NCBI GenBank assembly: GCA_012931725.1
Contig: CM022949.1
Span: forward strand, 66,419,679 to 66,483,678
Length of the DNA stretch: 64,000 nucleotides
Reading direction: 5' to 3'
From: Litsea cubeba
Taxonomy: Eukaryota; Streptophyta; Magnoliopsida; Laurales; Lauraceae
Shown piece after piece: positions 45,854 through 56,330 of the stretch. The notes under the pieces are model-generated. The model searched no databases, was not told where the DNA came from, and was given only the letters and a program-made list of their open reading frames with translations. The translations under genes and the position numbers were made by a program. The first letter of the stretch is position 1. Every line of letters begins with the position of its first letter.

Positions 45854-47140
45854 TACACATGTGAAATATATTATCATTTGTCTAAATTACCATTTAACAT
45901 GAATAAATTAGTACATCCACAGTTTTAGATTTATTTGGAATTTTGGACTTCTTCACAAGTTTCTAAAGATCAACAAAGAAGTTAGATATAAAGCCGAGCA
46001 TCATGATGTTTACCATAAATACAAGAATAATGAACAATTTGGATAAAGATTTGGGGCTCACGGAAATACAACAATTTATATCTACAGGTTGGAGCTTTTT
46101 CACGAATTACTCAAAATTTATATAGTCTTAAACAATCAGCTCAAATATATAGAAGTTTACTAATTCAATAAACAAAGTGAACGGTTGGTTTATAAATATG
46201 GGTCCCACAAGATTTGGAATAAAAAAAGGTTGTTAATGGTCCCCATGAAATGTAAGCACCATATAAGAAGTGTAATATCACCTTTTTTGCAAGAGGTGTG
46301 TGAATCACTTTCACACCTTTATGTTGTGAAAATTGTCGTGTGTAAACGACCTTATTCATACCTTATTTTTAAATATCATTTACACATCACATGCCTAAAT
46401 AAGTGAAGTGAATGTAATAATGCCTAATCTTGACGCATATGAATCATTTACATACATAAATGACTGCAAACAAATAACCCCTTAGCAAAATGAAAAAGAG
46501 ATTTAAAGGAAAATAAAAGTGAACATAGTGAAGGGGAAATAATATATAAAATAATCATTTAACATACAATATTTCACCTTTCTTTCTAACATAACACTAA
46601 AAGGGTAAAGAATGGAATAAGAATAAGAAGCATTTTGATTTTTTTTTTATTTTTGTAAAAATTCCCAAAAAAGAATATCCATAGGTGGGTGGGGTCACCA
46701 TCATGTGGTGTATATGGAAAACGAGAAATGTCTCTCTTTGCAAATCAACCTATTAACCCATTTATTGGTATTTCTAAAGCTATGAACTAATTCGCAAATG
46801 CAACAGTGCTAATGATTACAATTAGTTAGTGTTTCCCACAAGATCTCCAGTGTAGAAATGGGTCTCTCCACCAGCCACTGCATGAGGCAAAATGAACTAA
46901 TTTTATGGATAGGCCAACCCTTTCTATCAAATGGCAGGCACTGGTGATATTATTAGTTTATATACTGGACATATGTTGGTTGTTTTTTTCACTAGTGTTA
47001 TCACTCAAGTGCATTGCATGTTATTAATTAAGGTGAATCCAAGGTCAGGTACATTGTTATGGGATCTTACGATAGTTTGAAAGAAAAGTAAACCTCATGG
47101 TCGGCATTGCTGCTAGTCCTTATTGGCAAATTCATTTGTG
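45854..47140. other. A/T-rich spacer, nothing recognised
   Basis: No ORF with a domain, no tandem repeat and no recognisable element end on either strand. Short open frames at 46165-46406 overlap on both strands and look random. Confidence 0.5.
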
Positions 47141-47145
47141 GAGAC

Positions 47146-49518
47146 TGTTGGAAATAGGTGGGCCTCTAGGATAGGTTTTAAAAACTTTTGACTCACTTAA
47201 TACAGTGATCAACTATCCATAAGGCACTAAAATCTAATCCAGGATCAATGTCCTCAATCTCAGCCATCATGATCAGTAAAAGAATATATCTAGAAGATAT
47301 AAACAATAACTAACAAGCCACAATCAATATCTACAACATACAAGGAAGTAGATAATACATTTAGAGCTCGATTGTGCTTTAATGGAGAAGTTGCGCTTTT
47401 CTTTGATGATGAAACTCTTTCACGTATCAAATTAAGATCTCCAAAACCTCTTGATCTTTCACGCTATGACCTACATCACATTCTTTTTTTCTCAAGAATA
47501 TGGTGGGATATCTAAGAGAAAACTACTAGGAACTTAAAGGAGGAACTAGAAAAAGCACTAGAAGAGGGAAAGGAGAAAGACCATGTGCAACTCTTGCACA
47601 AAGGTGTGGGACGTCCAACTCTTGGACCTCAAAACCCCTGGGCGTGAATCCCTATGGGATTATTGCATTAGGCGTGTAACACCTCCTCTTCTCCTTTTAT
47701 AGCTTTTACAAGCCACGCTTACTAATTTCTATTAGAAGTCTTACTTCCATAAGAATTAGTAAGTTTATCTTCTTTACCAATTAAAATAGAAGTCTCACTT
47801 CAATTAAAAATTGACAACTTACTAAATCACAATTAGAAGTCTTGCTTCAAATATGATTAGTAACTTTCTAATTCCTTTCTAATTAAAATAGAAGTATTAT
47901 TTTTACTAAAATTAGTAAGTTTACTATTACCACTATTAGAAGTCTCACTTCAAATAGAAATAGTAACTTTTCTTTTAGAATTCAACTAGAATTAGTATCT
48001 TTCTAATAACTTTGGCTAGCGTGGGGACCACTAGGGATTCCTTAGAAAGCTGGCTCCAACTGAGACTCGCTACCCCACATTTCATGTGTAATTCGGGCCC
48101 ATAATTAATTGCAAATAACTCCACTATATAAATGCAATTGAACTTCAGTCTTAGGAATATAACATAGAAGACCCTAAACTTCCACATTACCACAAGTAGG
48201 CCCCTCCATCAATATTCATGGATCAACTGGACCTGTCTTCCAAACTTAGATCCATATCTTATTATCCTTGAGCCCCAATTAATTATAATGATCATTGTGA
48301 TGCTCCGAAGTCCCACATCGACTATAGAGAGGAAAGTGATTGGGATTATATGTAGAGCTTACACCCTTACCTTGCATGAGGCCTTTTGATGGGTTGAGGC
48401 CCATCAGAAATAAAATTGTGAGGCCAGTGGGCCAAAGCGGACAATATCATGCATGTATATGGGGTGGGGCGTTACAAATGGTATTAGAGCCGACTCTCGA
48501 CTAGTTCGAGTGTGGGCCCCCTGCCGTGGTCTGGTGCAAGTGGGCGGGTTTCTATGTGGGCGGGCCAAGAGGGCTGGCAGGCTACAGGGGCTGGCAGGCT
48601 AATGCATAGGGACGTGCAGCCTTAAGGGGGTGGAATGTGATGCTCCGGAGTCCCACATCGACTATAGAGAGGAAAGTGATTGGGATTATATGTAGAGCTT
48701 ATACCCTTACCTTGCATGAGGTCTTTTGATGGGTTGAGGCCTATTAGAAATAAAACCGTAAGGCCAGTAGGCCAAAGCGGACAATATCATGCATGTGTAT
48801 GGGGTGGGGCGTTACAATCATAGGTACCTTCCCAATTAACTCTCAATCGGAATGGGTGCGCACTTGCCATTGATAAATCCATTTATTGGCACAAGGGGAT
48901 ATTAGAGATAGATTCCATCTTAACCATTGGATGTTCCCACGGCTGTGCTACCACATACCCAAATCACTGAGGTGTTGACCTACAGTTGGCCTCACTCGTT
49001 GGTGACTCAAAGCAATTGAATAGATAGAAACTTGAGTTCATTAATGTCTCAGGATTGAAAGCTTATTGCTAGGGAATTATGAGAGCAGACCTTAAAGTAA
49101 AGACAATATTTATAAGGTGCTTCTCATGGTCCTTCAATACATCTAATGTACCAGTACTATGATCCATAATCTTCCATTCTGATGATCGAGACAAATCACA
49201 CAATCTCATAGTAATCAAAGTACTGCAACCTTGTCAGATGAGATGTCCAGTCTCATCACTGGTTGTGAAGATATTTAAGTATAAGACTTGCAATACATGT
49301 CTCCCGTATGTGAGTCTCATCCATACACATGTATTACATCTAGTATACTTGTAGACTCTGGTTCATCTCATGAACCATCATGTTATTCGTATTGGTTATA
49401 TGCAAGTATATAATAAAACACCATTCATCTCATGAAAGGAAAGCATGAATATATTGATAAATATAGAAATTAATCAATTTATTATATCATCTATTGGATT
49501 GAGTCTATAAAACTAACA
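47146..49518 (-). mobile_element. Family-B solo LTR with GAGAC target duplication
   Basis: Minus-strand B LTR, visibly more diverged than the pair at 28814 and 42934. GAGAC flanks it at 47141-47145 and 49519-49523. There is no internal region. It is interrupted by the TRIM at 48296-48816; without this insert it is about 1.85 kb. Confidence 0.92.
48296..48816 (+). mobile_element. TRIM: 521 bp miniature LTR retrotransposon with ATCAT target duplication
   Basis: Two 181 bp direct terminal repeats (48296-48476 and 48636-48816), each TGTGATGCTCC...GCGTTACA, flank a 159 bp interior. The interior starts with a primer-binding site (tggtattagagcc, 48479-48491, near the initiator-Met type) and ends with a polypurine tract (aagggggtggaa, 48624-48635). 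ATCAT flanks it at 48291-48295 and 48817-48821. It codes for nothing and would be moved by another element's proteins. The repeats differ at about ten positions (roughly 5%). Confidence 0.93.
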
Positions 49519-49523
49519 GAGAC

Positions 49524-49755
49524 ATGATCTCCCCAAGCTGGTTGTTCCTGACCTTTAACGGTGTTTTAAGTACAACTTGCTGCCAATTATGCAAAGCCCA
49601 TACTCAAGTTGGATTTGTGGTCCACATCAGATTGATTCTCTATGATAGGCATTGTGCAAGATTATGTTGGACTCTTCGTTTTTGGGCCCATTGGGTGTTT
49701 GGGCCTGTTGTGGTGTTCTCCTTGCTTTCTTATTTTACTAGGAAAACAAGGCAGT
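49524..49755. other. Spacer, nothing recognised
   Basis: A 77-codon + strand frame covers it but has no recognisable domain and no codon bias cue. Confidence 0.4.
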
Positions 49756-51030
49756 GAAAAAAAGAGGGGTTTACAAAAAAAAGAAAAAAAAATCATATTA
49801 GATGGACTTTAGACCAAAACGATCACCTTAGCTTCTCTCACATGAAAGAGACATTCCAACCAAAATTCCTTTCTTACATGTTTTTTGGGGGGTTGATATC
49901 GACCCTCCAGGAAATAGGGGAAGGTCGATATCAACCCTGCATAGGAAAAATAAGTTTTTCGTCCTCTTCTTCCTCGTCTCTTTCCCAAATCCAATTCAAT
50001 GGGGAAGACCTGTATGAAAAGAAAAGGCCATTATGGAGGAAGAGGAGGAGAATCAAACACTCATATCAATGAACCAACCAATATGCCTCTTTAAGGGCTC
50101 CCATCTCACTCGGTGGTTTACCTACATTGAACCAACGAAACCCTCTTCCCATTAAAGGCTTAAATGGACCAGTTTTTCATATTCCTTGTTGCAACAACCA
50201 CCAGGAGTATGTGATGACTTTGCTTCTTGTTTCTTTCCTCAATTCTCGAACATGTGAAGCAGTAGATGGGTTTAGCAAAATCACTCACATGCATAGGAAT
50301 CCAAAAAGTGAAAGCAATGGCTAATCGAGAAACAAAAGGGGCATTAAAACTGGTGACAGTGAAGCTAAATTAAGAACACGATGAACAAAAGAATATATGC
50401 TGTCAAATTATCATCCACCATTTAAAGTTTTCATCGAATGTGTCTGCAAGCCTGAGATAATGATATGCCATATTGGCTATAAAGATGAAATAAATTATTA
50501 ACCCTAGGATGGTAATGAGCAATCAATCATCAATGGGATCCTCTGGTGTCACACCTGTTGTGCGTTTGATTGTGATCACAAGGCACTCTGCATGCTTTGC
50601 ACAAAACTCACTCACCGTATCGAAAAACATCATGTAAAAAAATCGCACAAAGCAAATTGGGTGGGTTAATTAATATCGACCCTCCTTGAACCAGAGATGG
50701 ACGCCCCCTGAAGATTTTGGTTGAAATGTATACTAGTTCATTAATCTGAGTGTCTGGTACTCCTATTCTGCATCCACAATGACTTTTTCTCTTCATTTGG
50801 GTATTCTCCATTGGATTGGGTTTGGAGAAGGGAGGAGGAAGACAATGGAGTTTTTTTTTTCTACACAGGGTCGATATCGACTTTCCTTGTTTTCTAGAGG
50901 GTCGACATCAACCCTCGAAAAAATAGGTAAAAAAAAGATGAATTTTTGGCATGAATGCCTGTTTCGTGTGAGGGAAACTAAAGTGACCGTTTTGGGTTAG
51001 TTTCTTTTTTCTTTTTTTTTGTTACAGTTG
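49756..51030. mobile_element. Long inverted-repeat pair, possible non-autonomous DNA transposon
   Basis: Left arm about 49756-50095, right arm about 50735-51030, inverted, roughly 80% alike. Outer ends are A-rich then 'accaaaacgatcacctta' / 'cccaaaacggtcacttta'. Both arms carry two 14-base motifs of the type GGTYGATATCRACC, a few tens of bases apart (left near 49893 and 49928; right near 50868 and 50905). The 640 bp between the arms holds no recognisable gene. Long terminal inverted repeats fit a Mutator-like non-autonomous element. I could not define a target duplication in the A/T-rich ends. Confidence 0.55.
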
Positions 51031-51036
51031 CTAATA

Positions 51037-51459
51037 CCACACCCCAGATTTCTTCGAGCACACCCCATCTCTCTACACCCCTCAAATAAGTAAAAAGGTT
51101 CACATTCCCAAATCTTCTCTCAACACACCCCATTCTTCCCAAAATACCCAAACCCCTACAAACTTTACTTCTCAGTTCACTCCCCTTTTTGCCCTCTCTC
51201 TCCCTATCCTACGGCCCGCGCCCTCTCTCCCACTCCTATCCGCCGCCCTCTTTTTCTCTTACTTTTCCTATCCCTCTCTCCCTCTGGCAGTGCTGCGAAA
51301 GGGGCGGTAGTGGTTGGGTTAGGGTGGGGGTGGGTGAGTGTAGAGAGAAATTGAGTGAGATATGAAAATTTGAGTAATATCTATTTTGGTAATTTCACAC
51401 ATATGGGTGTATTAATATTAAACAAGCAAGGGTGTCCTCAAAACAGCTTGGGATGTGGG
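51037..51459. mobile_element. MITE-like element with imperfect terminal inverted repeats
   Basis: Left end 'ccacaccccagatttctt' and right end (complement) 'cccacatcccaagctgtttt' align imperfectly over about 28 bases, both ending in an ACACCC block. The body is C-rich on the left, G-rich on the right. It lies about 800 bp upstream of the zinc-finger exon. Superfamily not assigned. Confidence 0.45.
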
Positions 51460-52243
51460 ATGACAAACTATCTTTTTTTTATTCCCGAAAAGAAGAGGAA
51501 TAGGAAATGGACGGAGAAAAGATTAGGAAAAGTGAGTCCAATGGCAGCCACCATCACATCATTGGATATTACATGGCAGCTCCCGTAACATCATTAGAGA
51601 TTACATAATGTCATTCAGAAGTTCAGTAAACTTTTGGTGCGACTTGATTACAGAGTCTCGTAAATTGAATCTCCCTCTCTCTTACACGTCTTCCCATGTG
51701 AAGTGTCCTCTCGTCTCGCCATTTATTAATGCTGTCCGGACTTGAGCCTTGTTTTGTATTTGTTTTCCTTTTCTGAGTAGGGTTTACCTGGCTACCAGAA
51801 AGAGCCAGATTCACTGTTTTGGATTTCCATCCGTTACATTATCTATTTTGAGTCTACCATTCAAATCCATTTCAGATTCTTTCAAACTTTTGTTTCTTCT
51901 ATTCTTTTGTTCAGTTGGGTTTTCTCCAATTGAACCTCTGATTGCTAAGAAGTGTCAGAAATTTGCAGCTACATGGGCCTATGGCTTCTCAGATTTTTCA
52001 GGATTGAGGTTCTCAAATGGTTGGTTGAATTCGAGGAAATGGTTTCATTTTAGGATTTAGATAAGCCCCAGATCTACTTTTTTCGTCTGCTTCTTGTTTT
52101 AGCTTTGTAATGGAGGAATATGGGCGGCAGAGATGGATTTATATTTAGAGTGATCTTCTCCTGAAATTGAATACATTGCTCCGATGAAGGTTTGAAAGTG
52201 AACCTGCAGGGCAAAATTATCGCCAACAAAGAAGTAGAAGAGG
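51460..52243 (+). promoter_or_regulatory. Upstream region and probable 5' UTR of the zinc-finger gene
   Basis: Unique-looking sequence with pyrimidine-rich stretches (about 51660-51700 and 51880-51910), as is common in plant 5' UTRs. A short upstream open frame at 51749-52060 has no domain. No clear TATA box was found, so the transcription start is not assigned. Confidence 0.4.
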
Positions 52244-52862
52244 ATGCCAACGGTTTGGTTTGCTCTGAAAAGATCTCTCCACTGCAAATCAGAGCCATCA
52301 GATGTTCATGACCCAAAGGCCAGGACCCAACTGACCACTGTCTTGACAAAGAAAACAGGCAGGTCTGGATGCTCAAGGTCCATAGCAAACCTCAAAGATG
52401 TCATCCATGGCAGCAAAAGGCACTTGGAAAAGCCACCAAGCTACAGCCCAAGGTCTATTGGGAGCAGTGAGTTTCTCAACCCAATAACCCATGAAGTGAT
52501 TCTCAGCAATTCCAGGTGTGAGCTCAAGATAACTGGTTTTGGGGGTTCCAATGAAGGAAGTGGTAGTGGTGGTGAATCCACTTTTGTAGGTACCCTCAGG
52601 CCTGGTACCCCTGGCCCTGGAGGACAGCATACCCTACAATACAATCCTTCACTTAGGTCTGTCTCAACCCCTTCAAGGAAATCTCCTGGTTTTGTTTCTG
52701 ATAGAGAGGGCTTTGGTTGGGGAGGTTCTGCTGCTGTTCCATCAAGGGCTTCTTCTCTTGAGGCTGATTCTCAAGGTTCTTTTATGGTGACTTGTCATAA
52801 GTGTGGGGAGCAGTTTGGGAAGAGGGAAGCTGCTGAAGCACATCACCTCTCTAAGCATGCTG
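52244..52862 (+). CDS. First coding exon of a C2H2 zinc-finger protein gene
   Basis: ATG at 52244 (MPTVWFALKRSLHCKSEPSD), 206 codons plus one base, then a donor (gctg|gtaaaa, phase 1). Conserved stretches such as GRSGCSRSIANLKDVIHGSK and GSSEFLNPITHEVILSNSRC, followed by a Gly/Ser-rich part, match a plant family of C2H2 zinc-finger proteins known from Arabidopsis (I recall AT5G54630/AT4G27240-type). The finger CHKCGEQFGKREAAEAHH..SKH is at residues 185-206, CX2CX12H type. The ORF runs on to 53008 but loses all resemblance after SKHA, which supports the donor. Family members continue with a conserved C-terminal half; I find no exon encoding it in the remaining 11 kb. Probably nuclear; molecular role not established. 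Confidence 0.85.
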
Positions 52863-54170
52863 GTAAAACAACTCAGTTCTGGCATTGCTCCTCTTTTAAC
52901 TGTTTTATAAATAGATCCTGGATGTCTTGCTTTACACCGCATCTTTCTTCTTTTGATAGGCCTTTTCTTTTCAAAAAGTCTTCTTTTAGGGGCTTCCTTT
53001 TTCCTTAATGTTCCTTTATTTTTTCTCTGGGTTTTTATTTGTCCTCCCAGTCCTGATTGTGTCGTTGGGTTCTGTTTCAAATTTCATCCTTTCAGGATCC
53101 GTTTGGGCGTATCTCAAACTGATGATTTAGTCTCTCAACATCAGTACTAATGTGGTCCAATCCCGACTAAGATACCATTTTGATTTGGGTGATGTTAGAC
53201 ATCCCTTTTGACTCACATTGAGAGGGAATTCCAAACTGGTTGTGTACATTACTTTCTGTAGTTTTGCATAATAATCTGGTAGGTTTTCTCTTCTAGTTGA
53301 TAGACTTAAGCTGGATTTTCCCTCTTTTAAAATGGCATACTTTGTTGTATGGTAGGTCTTGGTTTGTTCCTGTGTATGTATCACTACTTTGGTAATATCC
53401 AGTTTGAAATTTCTCAAAATAGACTAGAAGTTTCTTGATTTTATCTCTAAAATTTTGTGGGTCTTTCATCTTATCAGCTAATCATATTTCCATTTATTTT
53501 TAAAACCAGTTATTGATATCCTTACCTTTCTTGGATTCCATCTGATGTTAAATATTCATCATTGCAAGCGATAAAATAATATTGTAAGTTTTGCTTAGTG
53601 AGATGTGGTCTTACCTATTGGGGGTCCCTTTTCTTTGCCATTTTTATAACTAATGTCTTTCTCTTCAATCAAAATTTAAAGCTCCGATTCGTACAACACA
53701 ATAATGTGGATCTGATTTCAAGTAATTTTGTAGGATTTCCCCCTTTCTGTTCTTCTTTAGGGCTTGCTTGTTTGCTTGCAGTCCTACCTTAGAAATTGGA
53801 ATACATATACATGTACATGAGGTTTCCAATACATTTTTACCTGTTCTTGTGCAGTTGATTCCAAAGTGGATTCCATGGAATTCTCATGTCCTTAGGCTTC
53901 ATTTAGATAACTGGGATTTGATTACTCTGCACTCAGAATGCCTGCAAGTCTAACTTCCTTGAGCTGGTGATGGAAAATATTAGAACAACTGACCTATGAG
54001 GTATTTAAGCCATAGTTACCTAATTCGTTAAACCGGCCCTCGGATTAGGAATCATTCGAATTAAACAATTCACGGTTCGGTTCATTATGATTTGGTCCTC
54101 TAAAAGTAGTAAGTTGCTATAATTCATAATCAAACTTTAAGTGGGGGTTATTTTCATTTATAAATTACAT
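52863..54170 (+). other. Intron or sequence downstream of the zinc-finger exon
   Basis: T-rich, intron-like sequence without element hallmarks up to about 53990. I looked for the C-terminal half of the zinc-finger protein on the + strand and did not see it. A second exon further right, beyond the repeats, remains possible. Confidence 0.4.
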
Positions 54171-54173
54171 TTA

Positions 54174-54408
54174 GGGCCTTTTTTTACATTAGAATACATA
54201 GGAATTGAATTCCTAGCGTGGTTAAAACTTAAACATGAAGATTAAAGGTGAATTTCCAAAAAGAAACATCAAATAGCATTTCTTTTGGGGAATAGAATCA
54301 AATGAAAATGCTGTTTGGTGCTCATTTTTGGAAATTCACATTTGATCTTCATTTTTAACAACCCTATTTATTCAATTCCCATATATTTTTATGCTAACAA
54401 ATAGGACC
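54174..54408. mobile_element. MITE-like foldback element
   Basis: About 235 bp with long imperfect terminal inverted repeats: left 'agggcctttttttacatt' and right complement 'aggtcctatttgttagca'. It then has matching arms around 'gtgaatttccaaaaa'. Most of its length can fold on itself. No coding potential. Target duplication unclear. Confidence 0.65.
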
Positions 54409-54631
54409 TTGCAATCATAACTCAAATAGTTTAAAAGAAAGCGCGGTTCTATTCAAATAAAAAGGAAAAACGACAGTGCTATAAGTATATGTATTGAAGA
54501 AGAGAAGTCACGTGAGATTAGAAATATAAGATTCATACACATCTATAAACCTAAATTCCAGTCCCTAGCCTTCTTAAGTATATTCATCTTTTTATTTCTC
54601 CTTTACAGCCATGTTATCCACTCTTAGCGGT

Positions 54632-54633
<2 letters not shown>

Positions 54634-54706
<73 letters not shown>
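54634..54706 (+). repeat. Compound microsatellite (CT)n(AC)n
   Basis: About 22 CT dinucleotides followed directly by about 14 AC. No interruption seen. Confidence 0.97.
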
Positions 54707-54708
<2 letters not shown>

Positions 54709-54779
54709 AAAATGAGCAAGAAAGGCGCTACCCAATATTAAGTAGTCAATAGAACTATACTATCTTAGAGTACTGATCC

Positions 54780-56330
54780 AGTGCGCGACTCGCACACGGA
54801 TCAGCGTGCGTACCTCAATGTGGGGCCCAAAATGGGGCCCCACCTTGGACTGGGATTGGGGGGGGGGGGGGGGGGGGGGATCTAAAGATCTCCCCTGCCC
54901 CTTCATCTCTGCAAAAAATCAGCCCCATCCCCCACCTTTGTCATCTCCATCTGGGCCCCATAAGTTTAACGGTGTACAATCCATTCCAATGGGTGTGCAG
55001 TCGATCCAACGGTGTAAAGTACATTGGATGGGTGCAAAGGTAGGCCCCATGTGAAACTCGGGGGGGAGGGGGTGTGGTCCATTCGGATGGCCACCAGGTG
55101 GGCCCCACCCCCGGTGCGCAAGATGCACATCAGGTGCACCTGATAACTCCTCACTATCTTATATCCATGAGATAAATTTGATGTGATCTCATTCTCTTTT
55201 TCCATGTTATAGTCTCTCAGTCAAACAAGAAAAGCTTTACTCAGTACTCAGTCTGTAAAACAATGCTCTGTCATATCCAAGGGACAAACTTTATGTGTTT
55301 TGTTTTGGGGTCTAAATTGATTAAATACTCATCTTCAGGTAATGTACATTGATATATTTCTTTTCATATGAACGATGTTTCTTTCTTTTTGTTTGAAAGA
55401 AAATATTTTCTCTTTCCAATGAAATTATAGCAAACTTCTTTTTTCAATCCAACAGTGTAAAGTACATCGGATGGGTGCAAAGGTGGGCCCCATGTGAAAC
55501 TAAGGGGGGGGGGGGGTCCATTCGGATGGCCACCAGGTGGGCCCCACCCCCGGTGCGCAAGATGCACACTGGGTGCACCTGATAACTCCTCACTATCTTA
55601 TATCCATGAGATAAATTTGATGTGATCTCATTTTCTTTTATTTCTTTTTCCATCTGATAGTCTATCAGTCAAACAAGAAAGCTTTACTCAGTACTCAGTC
55701 TATAGAACAATGCTCTGTCATATCCAAGGGAGAAACCTTATGCGCTTTGGTTTTGGGGTCTAAATTGATTAAATACTCATCTTCAGGTAATGTACATTGA
55801 TTATTTCTTTTCATATGAATGATGTTTCTTTCTTTCTGTTGAAAGAAAATCTTTCCTCTTTCAAATGTTACAAAAATCATTTCCTCTTCCCAATGAAATT
55901 ATAGCAAACTTCTTTTTTCAATCACATGAAAATTAATAACTTAATTTGTCGGTCCCGCCTCCCCCCTCTTTTTTATGCAAACACTGCGCCAATTTTCACT
56001 CTAATAGGAGTTGGACCTCCATCAGATTTATTATTGCAAAACACGATTTTATTTCCATTTAAAAGAGAAACTTCCCTCTCACCAATGTTGTTTCCCTTTC
56101 CATTTAAACAAAAAACCTTCTCCTTTCCAACAAAATTATAACAATTTTTTTTTCCATTCAAATGAAAATTAATAACTTGATTTGTTGTTTCCATTCCATC
56201 TCTCAAAATTGAAAGTACTCATCATAGTGACCTCCTTTGTATTCAAACACTGCGCCAATTTCCACGCTAATAGGAGTGGGACCCACCATCACATTTATCG
56301 TTGTAAAACATGATTTATTTGTGATGAAAA
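54780..56330 (+). repeat. Nested tandem duplications with poly-G runs
   Basis: A block of about 450 bp occurs twice: compare 'gtaaagtacat.ggatgggt' at 55013 and 55457, and the 'ccattcggatggccaccagg' phrase at 55078 and 55517. A second pair about 260 bp apart shares 'aaacactgcgccaatttcca'-like DNA (55979 and 56239) and 'aatgaaaattaataact' (about 55925 and 56161). Poly-G runs occur at 54858-54879 and 55505-55516. A 'gtggggcccaaaatggggcc' hairpin lies at 54820. Small ORFs read through the duplications and are not genes. Confidence 0.75.

Noticed and set aside
52863..53008. Extension of the zinc-finger ORF to residue 254
   Set aside because: Resemblance to the family ends exactly at a good GT donor; the remaining codons are intron-like T-rich sequence.
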